A stretch of DNA of 64,000 nt from Holophagales bacterium (lineage in GTDB: Bacteria; Acidobacteriota; Thermoanaerobaculia; UBA5066), in assembly GCA_016719485.1 (NCBI GenBank), contig JADJZB010000021.1, forward strand, positions 1 to 64,000, in the 5' to 3' direction. The position numbers and the translations under genes were made by a program. The notes beneath the pieces were generated by a model. It worked only from the letters and a program-made list of their open reading frames with translations, was not told the DNA's origin and did no database searches. This document shows positions 48,831 through 57,554 of the stretch, piece by piece; position 1 is the first letter of the stretch; the number at the start of each line of letters is the position of its first letter.

Positions 48831-50671
48831 TTCGCCCCCGGGGGAGAGAGCCCCATCCGCGCGGTCACGCGGGGCGCGACCTCCACGGCCTTCACGACCG
48901 GTATGCGTGCCTGGGCCACGCCCGGTCCCACGTGGAAGAAGATGCCGTCGACCTGGGGATCGGGCCCGAAGCCGTGCTGCGCGGTGAGGTCGACGGGAAG
49001 AAGGATCGGGGCGGATTCGCCCTGCCGCGGGAACCCAGCACTAAGGGTCGTTCCCGGCCCCGCGATGAGGACGAGGTCTCCGATGTTCGGGTGGTCGAGG
49101 CCGATCGTGGAGGCCTCGCCTCGGAGCGCGACGGTCTCGAAGAGGGGCTTGCCGGCCTCATCCCTGAGCGATCGAAAGTAGGCGGCGATGTCTGCGAGGA
49201 CCGCGGCCGCTTCCTCGGGAGAGAGGACGCCGCCCGGCATCTCACCGGCCCGGTTGAGGACGAGCAGCGCCGTGCCGCCGGAAACGGCGACGTCGGCAGG
49301 AGAGTCGGGGCGCACCACGGCGCGGCCCGCGAGGACGTCCGTGGAGACCCATCCCTGTCTCCTCATCAGCTCGGCAGGGTAAACGGATCGCCACACGGGG
49401 CGAAGGCCGTGGTCGGAGACCAGGACGACGTCCCCTCCGCGTTCCAGGAAGCGGAGGTAGCGCGCGGCGGCGCGGTCCGAAATCCGCCACGATTCGCGCA
49501 GGGCCGCCGCAGCCCTTTCCTCCCGGTCGGGATGCGCCCCGGCCCGGTCCGGCGGGGGAGGGGTGAAGGCGTGCCCGGCCTCGTCGAGGACCGGCTGGTA
49601 GGCCAGCAGGACGTCCCAGTCGCCGCGCCTCTCCGCCGCCTCGTAGGCCGAGACGAAGAACGCCGAGAGCCGGCCGGTCATCTCGAGAAACGTCTTCACG
49701 TCGGGATCGGGCCCTTCGAGAAGCCGGTGGTCGGGCTCACCGGGCCAGAAGCCACAACGCTCGTCGAGGGTCCTCTGGAAGTCCTCGGGCCAGGCTTCAG
49801 TCTGCCCGACGCCACCGACGTAGAGGGCGACCGAGGAGGCGTCGGGGGAGAGCTTGAGAAGCTTGACCCAGCGGCCGCGCCGTGCGATGCCGTCCCCGGG
49901 CTCGGGGAGAGCGAGCCAGTCTCCCGCGCGGAGCCGGCCGGCGAACCCTCCCTCGGCGTCGAGCGCAGCGAGCGCGTCGTACTCGCGCCGGCCGTCGTCC
50001 CGGGTGTCGAGGAGGACGAAGGCGAGGGGCCGGGCCGTGCCGTTCTCCCGGCCAGGCGACGGCTCGACGCGCACCAGCCGGGGTGGCGACCAGCTCTTCA
50101 CCTCGGGAGGCAGGGCGATGGCCGCATCCGGGAAGGCGGCCCCGGCCTCGGGGCCCGTCCAGAGAAAGCCGGGTGAGCGGAGGCTGGCCCATCGAAGGCC
50201 GATGGGCGTGCTGGTACGGGATGTGCGCCCGGTGACGCCGGGCCAGCTCAGGGCAGCGACGCGGCGACCCTGGCGGGCGAGGGCCTCCCAGAGCGTCTCT
50301 ACGGACGGCTCGGCCTCGAATCCGTCGACGCGAGCCTTGAGCGGTCCGCCGGCGGGCCAGTAGGTGTTCGAGACGATGCCCGTCGTCTCCGGAAGCGCCC
50401 CGGTCGAGATCGACGCGTGCACGACGGCCGTGAGTGACGGCGTGACCGTCTGGAGGCGTTCCGCCGAGAGCCCCTCGCGTTCGGCGCGGCGGAAGCCGTC
50501 GGGAGAGAGCGCATCGCGCTGCCGGCCGTACTCGGCGGCACCCGCGCCGTCGAACGAGACGAGGACGACGCGGTGCGGTGGCTCGGGAGGAGGCGCCGCG
50601 GGGAGGCTCGACGGAAGGAGGATGGCGACGAGGGCCGGAGCGAGGATGGGGTGCGGGCGGGCGCGGGACAT
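48827..50671 (-). CDS. Exported alkaline-phosphatase-superfamily phosphodiesterase
   Basis: The 614-residue protein has a signal peptide (residues 1-25) and the type I phosphodiesterase/nucleotide pyrophosphatase fold. The metal-binding start is RVVLVSFDGAGAAEY. TPSLTAVVHASISTGALPE holds the Thr nucleophile region, and DEAGHAFTPPPPDRAG and VVLVSDHGLRPV carry metal ligands (Asp/His). TAQHGFGPDPQVDGIFFHVG is the last metal site. It hydrolyses phosphate esters or diesters outside the cytoplasm; the substrate is unknown. It overlaps the CBM9-like gene and lies 11 bases from the CHAD gene's stop. Confidence 0.88.
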   Translation of the reverse strand: MSRARPHPILAPALVAILLPSSLPAAPPPEPPHRVVLVSFDGAGAAEYGRQRDALSPDGFRRAEREGLSAERLQTVTPSLTAVVHASISTGALPETTGIVSNTYWPAGGPLKARVDGFEAEPSVETLWEALARQGRRVAALSWPGVTGRTSRTSTPIGLRWASLRSPGFLWTGPEAGAAFPDAAIALPPEVKSWSPPRLVRVEPSPGRENGTARPLAFVLLDTRDDGRREYDALAALDAEGGFAGRLRAGDWLALPEPGDGIARRGRWVKLLKLSPDASSVALYVGGVGQTEAWPEDFQRTLDERCGFWPGEPDHRLLEGPDPDVKTFLEMTGRLSAFFVSAYEAAERRGDWDVLLAYQPVLDEAGHAFTPPPPDRAGAHPDREERAAAALRESWRISDRAAARYLRFLERGGDVVLVSDHGLRPVWRSVYPAELMRRQGWVSTDVLAGRAVVRPDSPADVAVSGGTALLVLNRAGEMPGGVLSPEEAAAVLADIAAYFRSLRDEAGKPLFETVALRGEASTIGLDHPNIGDLVLIAGPGTTLSAGFPRQGESAPILLPVDLTAQHGFGPDPQVDGIFFHVGPGVAQARIPVVKAVEVAPRVTARMGLSPPGAK

Positions 50672-50682
50672 TCCTGGCTAGC

Positions 50683-51549
50683 CTACCGCGTCTCGAGGTC
50701 TTCGAGGGACTGGCGCAGCCGGCGGACAGGGCGTTCGAGAGCCGAGCCTCGCCTTCGGGCGGCCGCCAGAGCGCGGCCGGCGTCGGCCTCGAGGTTCCGC
50801 GCCACAAGCGCCAGAGCGAGGCGGTCCTCGCCGTCTCCTGCCGCGACGGCGCCTACGGTCGCAGCGAGCTCCGCGAGGTCGTGGAAGTCTCCCGCGGCGT
50901 CCTGGAATGCGCGGAGGAGGCGAAGCAGCGGGCGGATGCCGGGATCGAGCGGCTCGACGACCTCGAGGGCGTAGCGGAGCCTCTTCGCGGCGATCCGGGC
51001 GGCGTGGAGCGTGCGGCCGTCCGGGGGGAGGAGGGCCGAGAGCCTGCGGATGAGCCGGACGAGCCTGCGGCGGGTCTTGCGCAGAATCGCGGTCTGCGTT
51101 TCCACGCGTGGGGCGAAGGCGCCACCGCGGGTCGACACGAGCTTCCGTTTCCAGAGTGTGACGGCCCGCTCGACGGCAGCAACTTCACCCGCGTCGACGC
51201 GGACGGTCGGCAGCTCACCCGGAAAAACGAGCCCGATGGGCAGAGAGGCCGCCGCCTCCGCCCGAGATGCCAGGAGCGCCCGGCCGACCTCCTCTGACCG
51301 GAGGACCGAGAGCCGGCGGCGGAGCTTGCGGGCCGACGCCCGGGGTACCTCGCCGTCACCCTTCCGGGGAGCACCCCGGAAGAGGCGCGCGAGGGCCTCC
51401 GCGCGGCGCAGCGCGACCCTGAGGTCGTGGACGAGGTCCTCGTCCCCGCCGGCCTTCGCCCGGCCGGCAAGCGCTCGGAGCCTCTCGCCCTGGGCAGGGA
51501 GAGCCTCTTCGAGGAGGCCGAGGATCGAAAGCGGTCGGGGCGCTGGCAA
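50683..51549 (-). CDS. CHAD-domain protein
   Basis: The 288-residue helical protein has the conserved-His pattern of CHAD domains: DLVHDLRVALRRAEALARLF, LHAARIAAKRLRYALEVVEP and FQDAAGDFHDLAEL. CHAD domains bind inorganic polyphosphate and are often found on polyP granules. No CYTH domain is attached. The start is TTG 51549, supported by GGAGG seven bases upstream. Neighbours on the same strand are the phosphodiesterase and the GGDEF/EAL protein; a functional link is not shown. Confidence 0.88.
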   Translation of the reverse strand: MPAPRPLSILGLLEEALPAQGERLRALAGRAKAGGDEDLVHDLRVALRRAEALARLFRGAPRKGDGEVPRASARKLRRRLSVLRSEEVGRALLASRAEAAASLPIGLVFPGELPTVRVDAGEVAAVERAVTLWKRKLVSTRGGAFAPRVETQTAILRKTRRRLVRLIRRLSALLPPDGRTLHAARIAAKRLRYALEVVEPLDPGIRPLLRLLRAFQDAAGDFHDLAELAATVGAVAAGDGEDRLALALVARNLEADAGRALAAARRRGSALERPVRRLRQSLEDLETR

Positions 51550-51591
51550 GAGAGACCTCCGACCGCGATCGTAGCCCCGAGGTGTGAAGGT

Positions 51592-53295
51592 TCAGCCCGG
51601 TTCGCCGGGACGGGCCGGAAGCTCGAGCGCGGGGTGGCCGATGTAGTAGCCCTGTGCGCGGTCGACTCCGAGCTCGCGCAGGATCGTCAGGATCTCCGGA
51701 GTCTCGACGCCCTCGGCGACCGTCTTCACGCCGAAGCCGCGGCAGATCTCCGCGATGCCGCGGACGAAGACGCGGTTCTCCATCTTGAGCGGCAGGTCGC
51801 GCACGTAGCTCTGGTCGAACTTGAGCGTCGACATCGGCAGGTCGCGCAGGTACCGGAACGAGGAGAAGCCGACGCCGAAGTCGTCCAGTGCGAACTTGAA
51901 CCCCTCCGACGTCAGGGCGTTCGTGAAGTCCTGCACGCGCCCCAGGTCGCGCAGGGCGGCGGTTTCCGTGATCTCGAACGTGATGCGCGAGGGACGGATT
52001 CCCTTGAGGCGGGCGAGGCGCGAGATGTCGGCCACGAGCGCGTCGTCCTCGAAGTCGAGCCCGGAGAGGTTGATGGAGACCTCGAGGTCGGGCGAGATCC
52101 TCTTCCGGGCGGCGATGAGGGCGTCGAACGTGCTCCCGATGACGACCCGGTCGATGGCCGTGACGAATCCGAAGCGCTCCGCCGCGTCGAGGAACTCGTC
52201 GGGGCTCGTGAGGGAGCCGTCCTCCTCCCGAAGCCTCACCAGGGTCTCGGCGGCGACGATGCGCCCCGTCGAGACCTCGGAGATCGGCTGGAAGAGCGGC
52301 ACGAACCGGCCGGCGGAAAGCCCGATGCGGATCCGGTCGGCCTGCCCTCTGAGGAGGCCGATCCGTTCCCTCTCCCTGGCGTTCGGGTCGTGGAGGATGA
52401 AGCGGGCGCGCCCGCGCGCCTTCGCCTGGTGCATGGCGAGGTCGGCCGCGAGCATCAGATCCGAGGCGCGCTGGCCGTGCGCGGGGTAGACCGCGACACC
52501 GACGCTCGCGGTGATCTGGAGCCTCCGCCCCTCGAACGTCGGTGAGAACTCCGTCAGGAACCGGACGAGGTTGTCGGCCTCGAGGGCCGCCTCGGCCGAG
52601 GTCGTGTCGGGGGAGAGCAGGCCGAACTCGTCGCCTCCCAGGCGGGCAAAGACCCTGCCGGGGCGCAGGGCGAGGCTGAGGGCTTCGCCGAGGCGGCGCA
52701 GGTATTCGTCTCCCGCTGCGAGCCCGTGCGTGTCGTTCAGGGCCTTGAAGTCGTCGAGGTCGAAGAAGAGCAGGGCGAGCGGGCGTTTGCCGCGGTTCGC
52801 GTGCTCGATCGCCTTTTCGAGAAGCTCCTGGAACGCCGCGCGGGTGACGAATCCCGTGACGGGGTCGCGGGAGGCGTGCGTCGAGGCGAGGGTCTCGTTC
52901 CGGGCGGTCTCCCGGGTGAGGGCGTGGGCTGCGGAGACGTTTCGCGCAGAGGCGACGAGGAGGGCGGGCTCGGAGTCTCCGAGCCTGCGAGCCGAGACCC
53001 AGAAGACCTTGTTCCTCGCGCTGTCTTCGAACGTGACGCGGACCTCGACGTTCGAGGCGCCGTTCGGATCGAGCGCGGCGGACAGGAGCCGATCGCGCGT
53101 CTCGCTGTCGCCCCAGAAGGGGAGGAGCTGGCCCAGTGCCTCCTCCGCTCCGGCCGGATCGGGCGCTCCCTCCGTGCGCGCTGCGGCATTCACCGCGATC
53201 AGGCGGCCGCGGGGCTCGAAGATCGCGAGCGGATCCGGGCACCCGTCGAAGACGGAGGCCTCGAGGGAGAGGGCCGTGACGGCCGCCTTCGACAT
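51592..53295 (-). CDS. PAS-GGDEF-EAL cyclic-di-GMP protein
   Basis: The 567-residue protein has an N-terminal PAS-like domain (FDGCPDPLAIFEPRGRLIAV) to about residue 130. The GGDEF domain contains RLGGDEFGLL (about 220) and FFDLDDFKALNDTHG. The EAL domain has AETLVRL in place of EAL (about 346), then INLSG, FEITET, LDDFGVGFSS, LKFDQSYVR and VAEGVET. The metal- and substrate-binding residues are otherwise present. It may make and degrade c-di-GMP. No membrane helix or signal peptide is seen, so it is cytoplasmic. ATG 53295 lies 39 bases after the GNAT stop. Confidence 0.92.
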   Translation of the reverse strand: MSKAAVTALSLEASVFDGCPDPLAIFEPRGRLIAVNAAARTEGAPDPAGAEEALGQLLPFWGDSETRDRLLSAALDPNGASNVEVRVTFEDSARNKVFWVSARRLGDSEPALLVASARNVSAAHALTRETARNETLASTHASRDPVTGFVTRAAFQELLEKAIEHANRGKRPLALLFFDLDDFKALNDTHGLAAGDEYLRRLGEALSLALRPGRVFARLGGDEFGLLSPDTTSAEAALEADNLVRFLTEFSPTFEGRRLQITASVGVAVYPAHGQRASDLMLAADLAMHQAKARGRARFILHDPNARERERIGLLRGQADRIRIGLSAGRFVPLFQPISEVSTGRIVAAETLVRLREEDGSLTSPDEFLDAAERFGFVTAIDRVVIGSTFDALIAARKRISPDLEVSINLSGLDFEDDALVADISRLARLKGIRPSRITFEITETAALRDLGRVQDFTNALTSEGFKFALDDFGVGFSSFRYLRDLPMSTLKFDQSYVRDLPLKMENRVFVRGIAEICRGFGVKTVAEGVETPEILTILRELGVDRAQGYYIGHPALELPARPGEPG

Positions 53296-53333
53296 GGCGA
53301 CCGTGTCGTATCCCTGGCGGCGGCGGCGCTCCT

Positions 53334-53849
53334 TCACGCGGCTCCCGGGCCTGGTTTCGCCGCGTCCGCGAGTGCGAGGAGAGGTCCGCCGGTCAGCCGG
53401 TAGACCTGCCACTCCTCCATCGGGACGGCGCCGAGCCGCTCGTAGAACCCGATGGCCGGCTGGTTCCACTTCAGGACGCTCCACTCCAGCCGGCCGCAGC
53501 CCCGCTCGACGGCGAGCGCGGCGAGCGCGGCGAGGAGCCTCCTGCCGAGCCCGAGGCCCCGCCGTCCGGGGACGACGAAGAGATCCTCGAGGTAGATGCC
53601 GGGCTTCGTGAGGAACGTGGAGTAGTTGTGGAAGAAGAGGGCGAACCCGGCCGGCTCGCCGTCGACGTCCGCGATCAGGACCTCCGCGTAGGGGCGAGGC
53701 CCGAAGAGGTGCGACTCGAGGGCGGCCTCGTCGGCGAAACACTCGGCGGAGAGACGTTCGTACTCGGCGAGCGCGCGGATGAGTCCCGCGACGACGGGGA
53801 CGTCCTCCCGCGCGGCGGGTCGGAGCGAGATCGCGGGTCCGCTGGTCAC
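53334..53849 (-). CDS. GNAT-family N-acetyltransferase
   Basis: The 171-residue acyltransferase has an N-terminal strand SLRPAAREDVPVVAGLIRAL, the acceptor-side YLEDLFVVPGRRGLGLGRRL with the acetyl-CoA pyrophosphate loop (RRGLGLGRRLL), and NQPAIGFYERLGAVPMEEWQ near the end. The sequence resembles diamine/thialysine acetyltransferases (SSAT-like, with ALAEYERL). The substrate is unproven. GTG 53849 is chosen because upstream sequence lacks family similarity. It is the first gene of the run containing the GGDEF/EAL protein. Confidence 0.88.
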   Translation of the reverse strand: MTSGPAISLRPAAREDVPVVAGLIRALAEYERLSAECFADEAALESHLFGPRPYAEVLIADVDGEPAGFALFFHNYSTFLTKPGIYLEDLFVVPGRRGLGLGRRLLAALAALAVERGCGRLEWSVLKWNQPAIGFYERLGAVPMEEWQVYRLTGGPLLALADAAKPGPGAA

Positions 53850-53925
53850 GACGGGGGGATTATCGCGCCTCGCGTCGAATCTGCACGGCCATCGCCGGCT
53901 TCGCGGCGCGAGAAGGGCGGATATC

Positions 53926-54579
53926 ATGCAGGGCGCGCCGCGACGGGAGCCGCGGACCCACAACCCGATGGCCCGTTCCGACGACGCCGCCCCGAGCGGC
54001 TCACGCCTCGCCCCCTATTTCGGCCTCCTGACGCGGCGCGTCCAGCGCGCCCGTCTGGCCGTGGCCCTGCCCCACACCTCACGGGGGGACCGGGTCCTCG
54101 ACCTGGGGTGCGGCCTGACGGATCTGCCCGCCCGCTTTCCGTCGTACGTCGGATGTGATCGCAACCCCCTCGTTCTCTCCGAGATGCGGCAGCGGCACCC
54201 CGAGGCGGCCTTCACGTCCTGGGACGTCGATTCCGGGGAGCCACCGACCGAGGTCGTCGCCGGCTCGCCGTACGACGTGATCCTGATGCTCGCGATCCTG
54301 GAGCACCTGCCGTCCCCCGCCCGCGCGCTCTCCCGCGCCGCGGCTCTCCTCGCCCCGGGCGGACGTGTCCTGGCGACGACACCCCATCCGCTCGGGCGGC
54401 TGCCTCTCGAGGCCGGGGCCCGCCTCGGCCTCCTTTCGCGCCACGCCGACGAGGAGCACGAAGCGCTCCTCGACCGCGTGGCGCTGGAGAAGGCCGCAGC
54501 CTCGGCGGGGCTCGTGCTGACGTCCTACGCGCGCTTCCTCGCGGGCCTGAACCAGCTGGTCGTCCTGACGCGCCGATGA
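53926..54579 (+). CDS. Class I SAM-dependent methyltransferase
   Basis: The 217-residue enzyme has SAM motif I VLDLGCGLTDLPARF, an acidic second-strand end (VGCDRNPL), motif III-like ILMLAILEHLPSPARALSRA and LLAPGGRVLATTPHP. The substrate is unknown. ATG 53926 has AAGGG eight bases upstream; ATG 53968 is an in-frame alternative. Its stop overlaps the start of uvrA (ATGA), so the two are translationally coupled. Confidence 0.88.
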   Translation: MQGAPRREPRTHNPMARSDDAAPSGSRLAPYFGLLTRRVQRARLAVALPHTSRGDRVLDLGCGLTDLPARFPSYVGCDRNPLVLSEMRQRHPEAAFTSWDVDSGEPPTEVVAGSPYDVILMLAILEHLPSPARALSRAAALLAPGGRVLATTPHPLGRLPLEAGARLGLLSRHADEEHEALLDRVALEKAAASAGLVLTSYARFLAGLNQLVVLTRR

Positions 54580-57554
54580 GGCGGAAGGCCCCCCTGGCCA
54601 TCGAGGTGGCGGGTGCGCGGACGCACAACCTCGAGGGCGTCACCTGCCGGATCCCGATCGGCGCGATCACCGTCGTGACGGGGCCCTCGGGTTCGGGGAA
54701 GTCGTCCCTGGCCTTCGACACCCTCTACGCGGAGGGACAGAGGCGATTCGTCGAGTCGATGTCGACGTATGCACGGCAGTTCCTCGAGAGGATGGAGAGG
54801 CCCGACGTCGACCGGATCGACCACCTCCTGCCGGCGCTCGCCATCGAGCAGAAGGCGCCCGCGCGCTCGGCCCGTTCCACGGTGGGGACGGCGACGGAGA
54901 TCCACGACGTCCTCCGGCTCCTGTTCTCCGCGGCGGGAACCGTCGTCTGTCCCGAGTGCCAGGTGGAGGTGCGCCGCGAGTCCCCGCGAGACGTGATGGA
55001 GGCGCTCCTCTCAGGGCTCGGCGAGGGGGCGCGCGTCCTCGTGCTGGCGCCGCGACCCGCCGTGGGGCTGGCGGAGCGCGCGCCGCTCTGGGTCCGCTCG
55101 GGTCTCTTCCGCGCCGTGGCCGCCGACGGGAGCGTCGTCTCGTTCGACGCCGGAGCGCCTCCTCCCGCCGGGGAGGACTCCCTCGTGAGGCTCGTCGTCG
55201 GGCGGCACGTCCTCTGCCCGGGCGACCCGGAGCTGGCGGCGTCGATCGACGGCGCCTTCTCCGTCGGGGAGGGCGAGCTTCTCGTACGGGAAGCCTCGAC
55301 CGGGCGCGAGCTCCGCTTCCTGCGCGGTCTCGCGTGCAACTCCTGCGGCCGCCGATTCGAGGAGCCCACGCCGGCCCACTTCTCCTTCAATTCGCCGCGC
55401 GGCGCCTGCCGGACCTGCCAGGGCTTCGGACGGGTGGCGGGGCTCGACGCGTCGAAGGTCCTCCCCGACCCCGGACTCACTCTTCGCGAGCGACCCTTCG
55501 CGCCGTTCAACACGCCGGCCTACGCCAGCGCCTACCCCGACCTCGCCCGGGCCTGCCGGCGGCTCGGGATTCGCCGCGACGTGCCGTGGAACGAGCTGAC
55601 GGCGCGGGAGCGGGAGCTCGTCTGGGACGGCGACGGCGACTGGTACGGGGTGAAGGGGCTCTTCTCGTACCTCGAGACGAAGCGCTACAAGGTGCACGTC
55701 CGCGTGATGATCGCGAGGTACCGCGGTTACGAGCGCTGCCCGGACTGCCTCGGGGAGCGCCTCACCCCAGAGGCGCGTGCGGTGCGGGTCGGCGGCGCGA
55801 CGCTGCCCCAGCTCTGCGCGCTGCCCCTCGGAGAGCTCCTCGAGAGGCTTCGGGGGCTTCCTCTCGGCGTGAAGGAGAGGGCGAGAGGCGGCTCGCTGGT
55901 GGCGGACCTCGTGAATCGCGTCGGGACCCTCGTCGACGTCGGCCTCTCGTACCTCTCGCTGGCGAGGACCGTGCGAACCCTTTCCGGCGGAGAGGCGCAG
56001 AGGGTCCAGCTCGGCTCCGCGCTCGGCAACGCGCTCACCGGGACGCTCTACGTCCTCGACGAGCCGACCGTCGGTCTCCACCCGTGCGACACGGCGCGCC
56101 TCCTCGGCGTGCTCCGGCGCCTCGCCGACGCCGGAAACGCCGTCTGCGTCGTCGAGCACGACCTCGACGTCATCCGCGCGGCCGACCACGTCATCGACCT
56201 CGGACCTCACGCCGGCGCGCACGGCGGCCGGCTCGTCTTCGAGGGTACGCCGGAGGCGCTCGAGAGGGCCGGGACCGCCACGGGTGAGGCGCTTCGGGCG
56301 ATGACTGCGAGCGTGGCCGAGCGGCCCGCGCCGTATCCGCGAGGCGTCCTGCGCATCGTCGGGGCGCGCGCGAACAACCTGTCGGACGTGACGGTCGAGA
56401 TTCCCACCGGAGTCCTGGCCGCGGTCTGCGGACCGTCGGGGTCCGGAAAATCCTCGCTCGTCGTCGACGTCCTCGCCTCGGGCGCCCTCCGTGCCTTCGG
56501 GCGGAAGGAGGCCGATGGGCTCGAGCGCGGCGCCCACGACCGGATCGAGGGGCTCTCGGCGTTTCACGACGTCGTCCTCGTCGACCAGTCTCCCCTCGGC
56601 CGCTCCGCGAGGTCGAACCCGGCGACCTACACGAAGGCCTGGGACGAGGTGCGCGCCCTCTGGGCCCGGAGCCCGGCCGCCCGCGCCGCGGGGCTGACGA
56701 AGGGAAGCTTCAGCTTCAACGCCGTCGGCGGGCGCTGCGAGACGTGCGAGGGTTCGGGCGTCGTCACGATCGACATGCAGTTCCTCGCCGACGTCTCCGT
56801 CGTCTGCGACGCCTGCGACGGGCGCCGCTTCTCGCCCGACGTCCTCGACGTCAGGGTGCGAGGGCGAAACGTCCACGAGCTTCTCGGAACGACGGTCGAC
56901 GAGGCGCTCGAGCTCTTCGCCGACCTTCCGGCGATCACCTCGCGGCTGGCGCCGCTCGCCGAGGCGGGCCTCGGATACCTCCGTCTGGGCCAGTCGACCG
57001 CGACGCTCTCCGGAGGCGAGGCGCAGCGCCTGAAGGTCGCGTCGTTCCTGAAGGCGGGGACCGCCGTGAAGCCGACCCTCTTCCTGTTCGACGAACCGAC
57101 GACCGGGCTCCACCCCCGGGACGTCGGTGTCCTCCTCGCCGTCTTCCGGCGGCTCCTTTCGGCCGGCCACTCCGTCGTCGCCGTCGAGCACAACCCCGCG
57201 TTTCTCCTCGCCTCCGACTGGCTCCTCGAGCTGGGGCCCGGCGGGGGGAAGGACGGGGGGCGCGTCGTCTTCGCCGGGACCGTCGCGAAGCTCCTCTCGG
57301 AGGGGGAGACGCCGACGGCCGGGGCCCTCAGGGGCACTTCGGCACTCCCGGCTCGCCTACAATCGGCGCCGTCGTGTCCGCAGACGCGCACCGCTACATC
57401 CTCGTCGTCGACGGCCGGGAGATCGAGCTCTCGGAAGGAGAAGTCACGCTCGGCCGGTCCCGCTCCGCGACGGTCCGCGTCGACCACGAGTCCGTCTCGA
57501 GGAGTCACGCGCTCCTCTCGTTCTCGAACGGGACGGCCGTCCTCAAGGACCTGA
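54576..57554 (+). CDS. uvrA: UvrA-like excinuclease ABC subunit A
   Basis: This is the damage-recognition ATPase of nucleotide excision repair. Both ATPase halves are complete: Walker A GPSGSGKSS at about residues 35 and 620, and signature LSGGEAQR at about 470 and 811. Walker B regions are VLDEPTVGLHP and FDEPTTGLHPRD. Zinc modules are CPECQVEV/CNSCGRRF with CRTCQGFG, and CETCEGSG with CDACDGRRF. About 925 residues fit the family. The frame then runs 181 bases into the next gene with a Ser/Arg-rich nonsense-like tail, so the true stop may be lost by an indel near 57330-57370. It is coupled to the methyltransferase upstream. Confidence 0.92.
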   Translation: MRRKAPLAIEVAGARTHNLEGVTCRIPIGAITVVTGPSGSGKSSLAFDTLYAEGQRRFVESMSTYARQFLERMERPDVDRIDHLLPALAIEQKAPARSARSTVGTATEIHDVLRLLFSAAGTVVCPECQVEVRRESPRDVMEALLSGLGEGARVLVLAPRPAVGLAERAPLWVRSGLFRAVAADGSVVSFDAGAPPPAGEDSLVRLVVGRHVLCPGDPELAASIDGAFSVGEGELLVREASTGRELRFLRGLACNSCGRRFEEPTPAHFSFNSPRGACRTCQGFGRVAGLDASKVLPDPGLTLRERPFAPFNTPAYASAYPDLARACRRLGIRRDVPWNELTARERELVWDGDGDWYGVKGLFSYLETKRYKVHVRVMIARYRGYERCPDCLGERLTPEARAVRVGGATLPQLCALPLGELLERLRGLPLGVKERARGGSLVADLVNRVGTLVDVGLSYLSLARTVRTLSGGEAQRVQLGSALGNALTGTLYVLDEPTVGLHPCDTARLLGVLRRLADAGNAVCVVEHDLDVIRAADHVIDLGPHAGAHGGRLVFEGTPEALERAGTATGEALRAMTASVAERPAPYPRGVLRIVGARANNLSDVTVEIPTGVLAAVCGPSGSGKSSLVVDVLASGALRAFGRKEADGLERGAHDRIEGLSAFHDVVLVDQSPLGRSARSNPATYTKAWDEVRALWARSPAARAAGLTKGSFSFNAVGGRCETCEGSGVVTIDMQFLADVSVVCDACDGRRFSPDVLDVRVRGRNVHELLGTTVDEALELFADLPAITSRLAPLAEAGLGYLRLGQSTATLSGGEAQRLKVASFLKAGTAVKPTLFLFDEPTTGLHPRDVGVLLAVFRRLLSAGHSVVAVEHNPAFLLASDWLLELGPGGGKDGGRVVFAGTVAKLLSEGETPTAGALRGTSALPARLQSAPSCPQTRTATSSSSTAGRSSSRKEKSRSAGPAPRRSASTTSPSRGVTRSSRSRTGRPSSRT

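Noticed and set aside
52226..52260. EAL motif written AETL, considered as an inactive phosphodiesterase
   Set aside because: The metal-binding Glu is kept and the later EAL residues (N, E, DD, K, E) are present. A single change at the Ala position is not enough to call it inactive.
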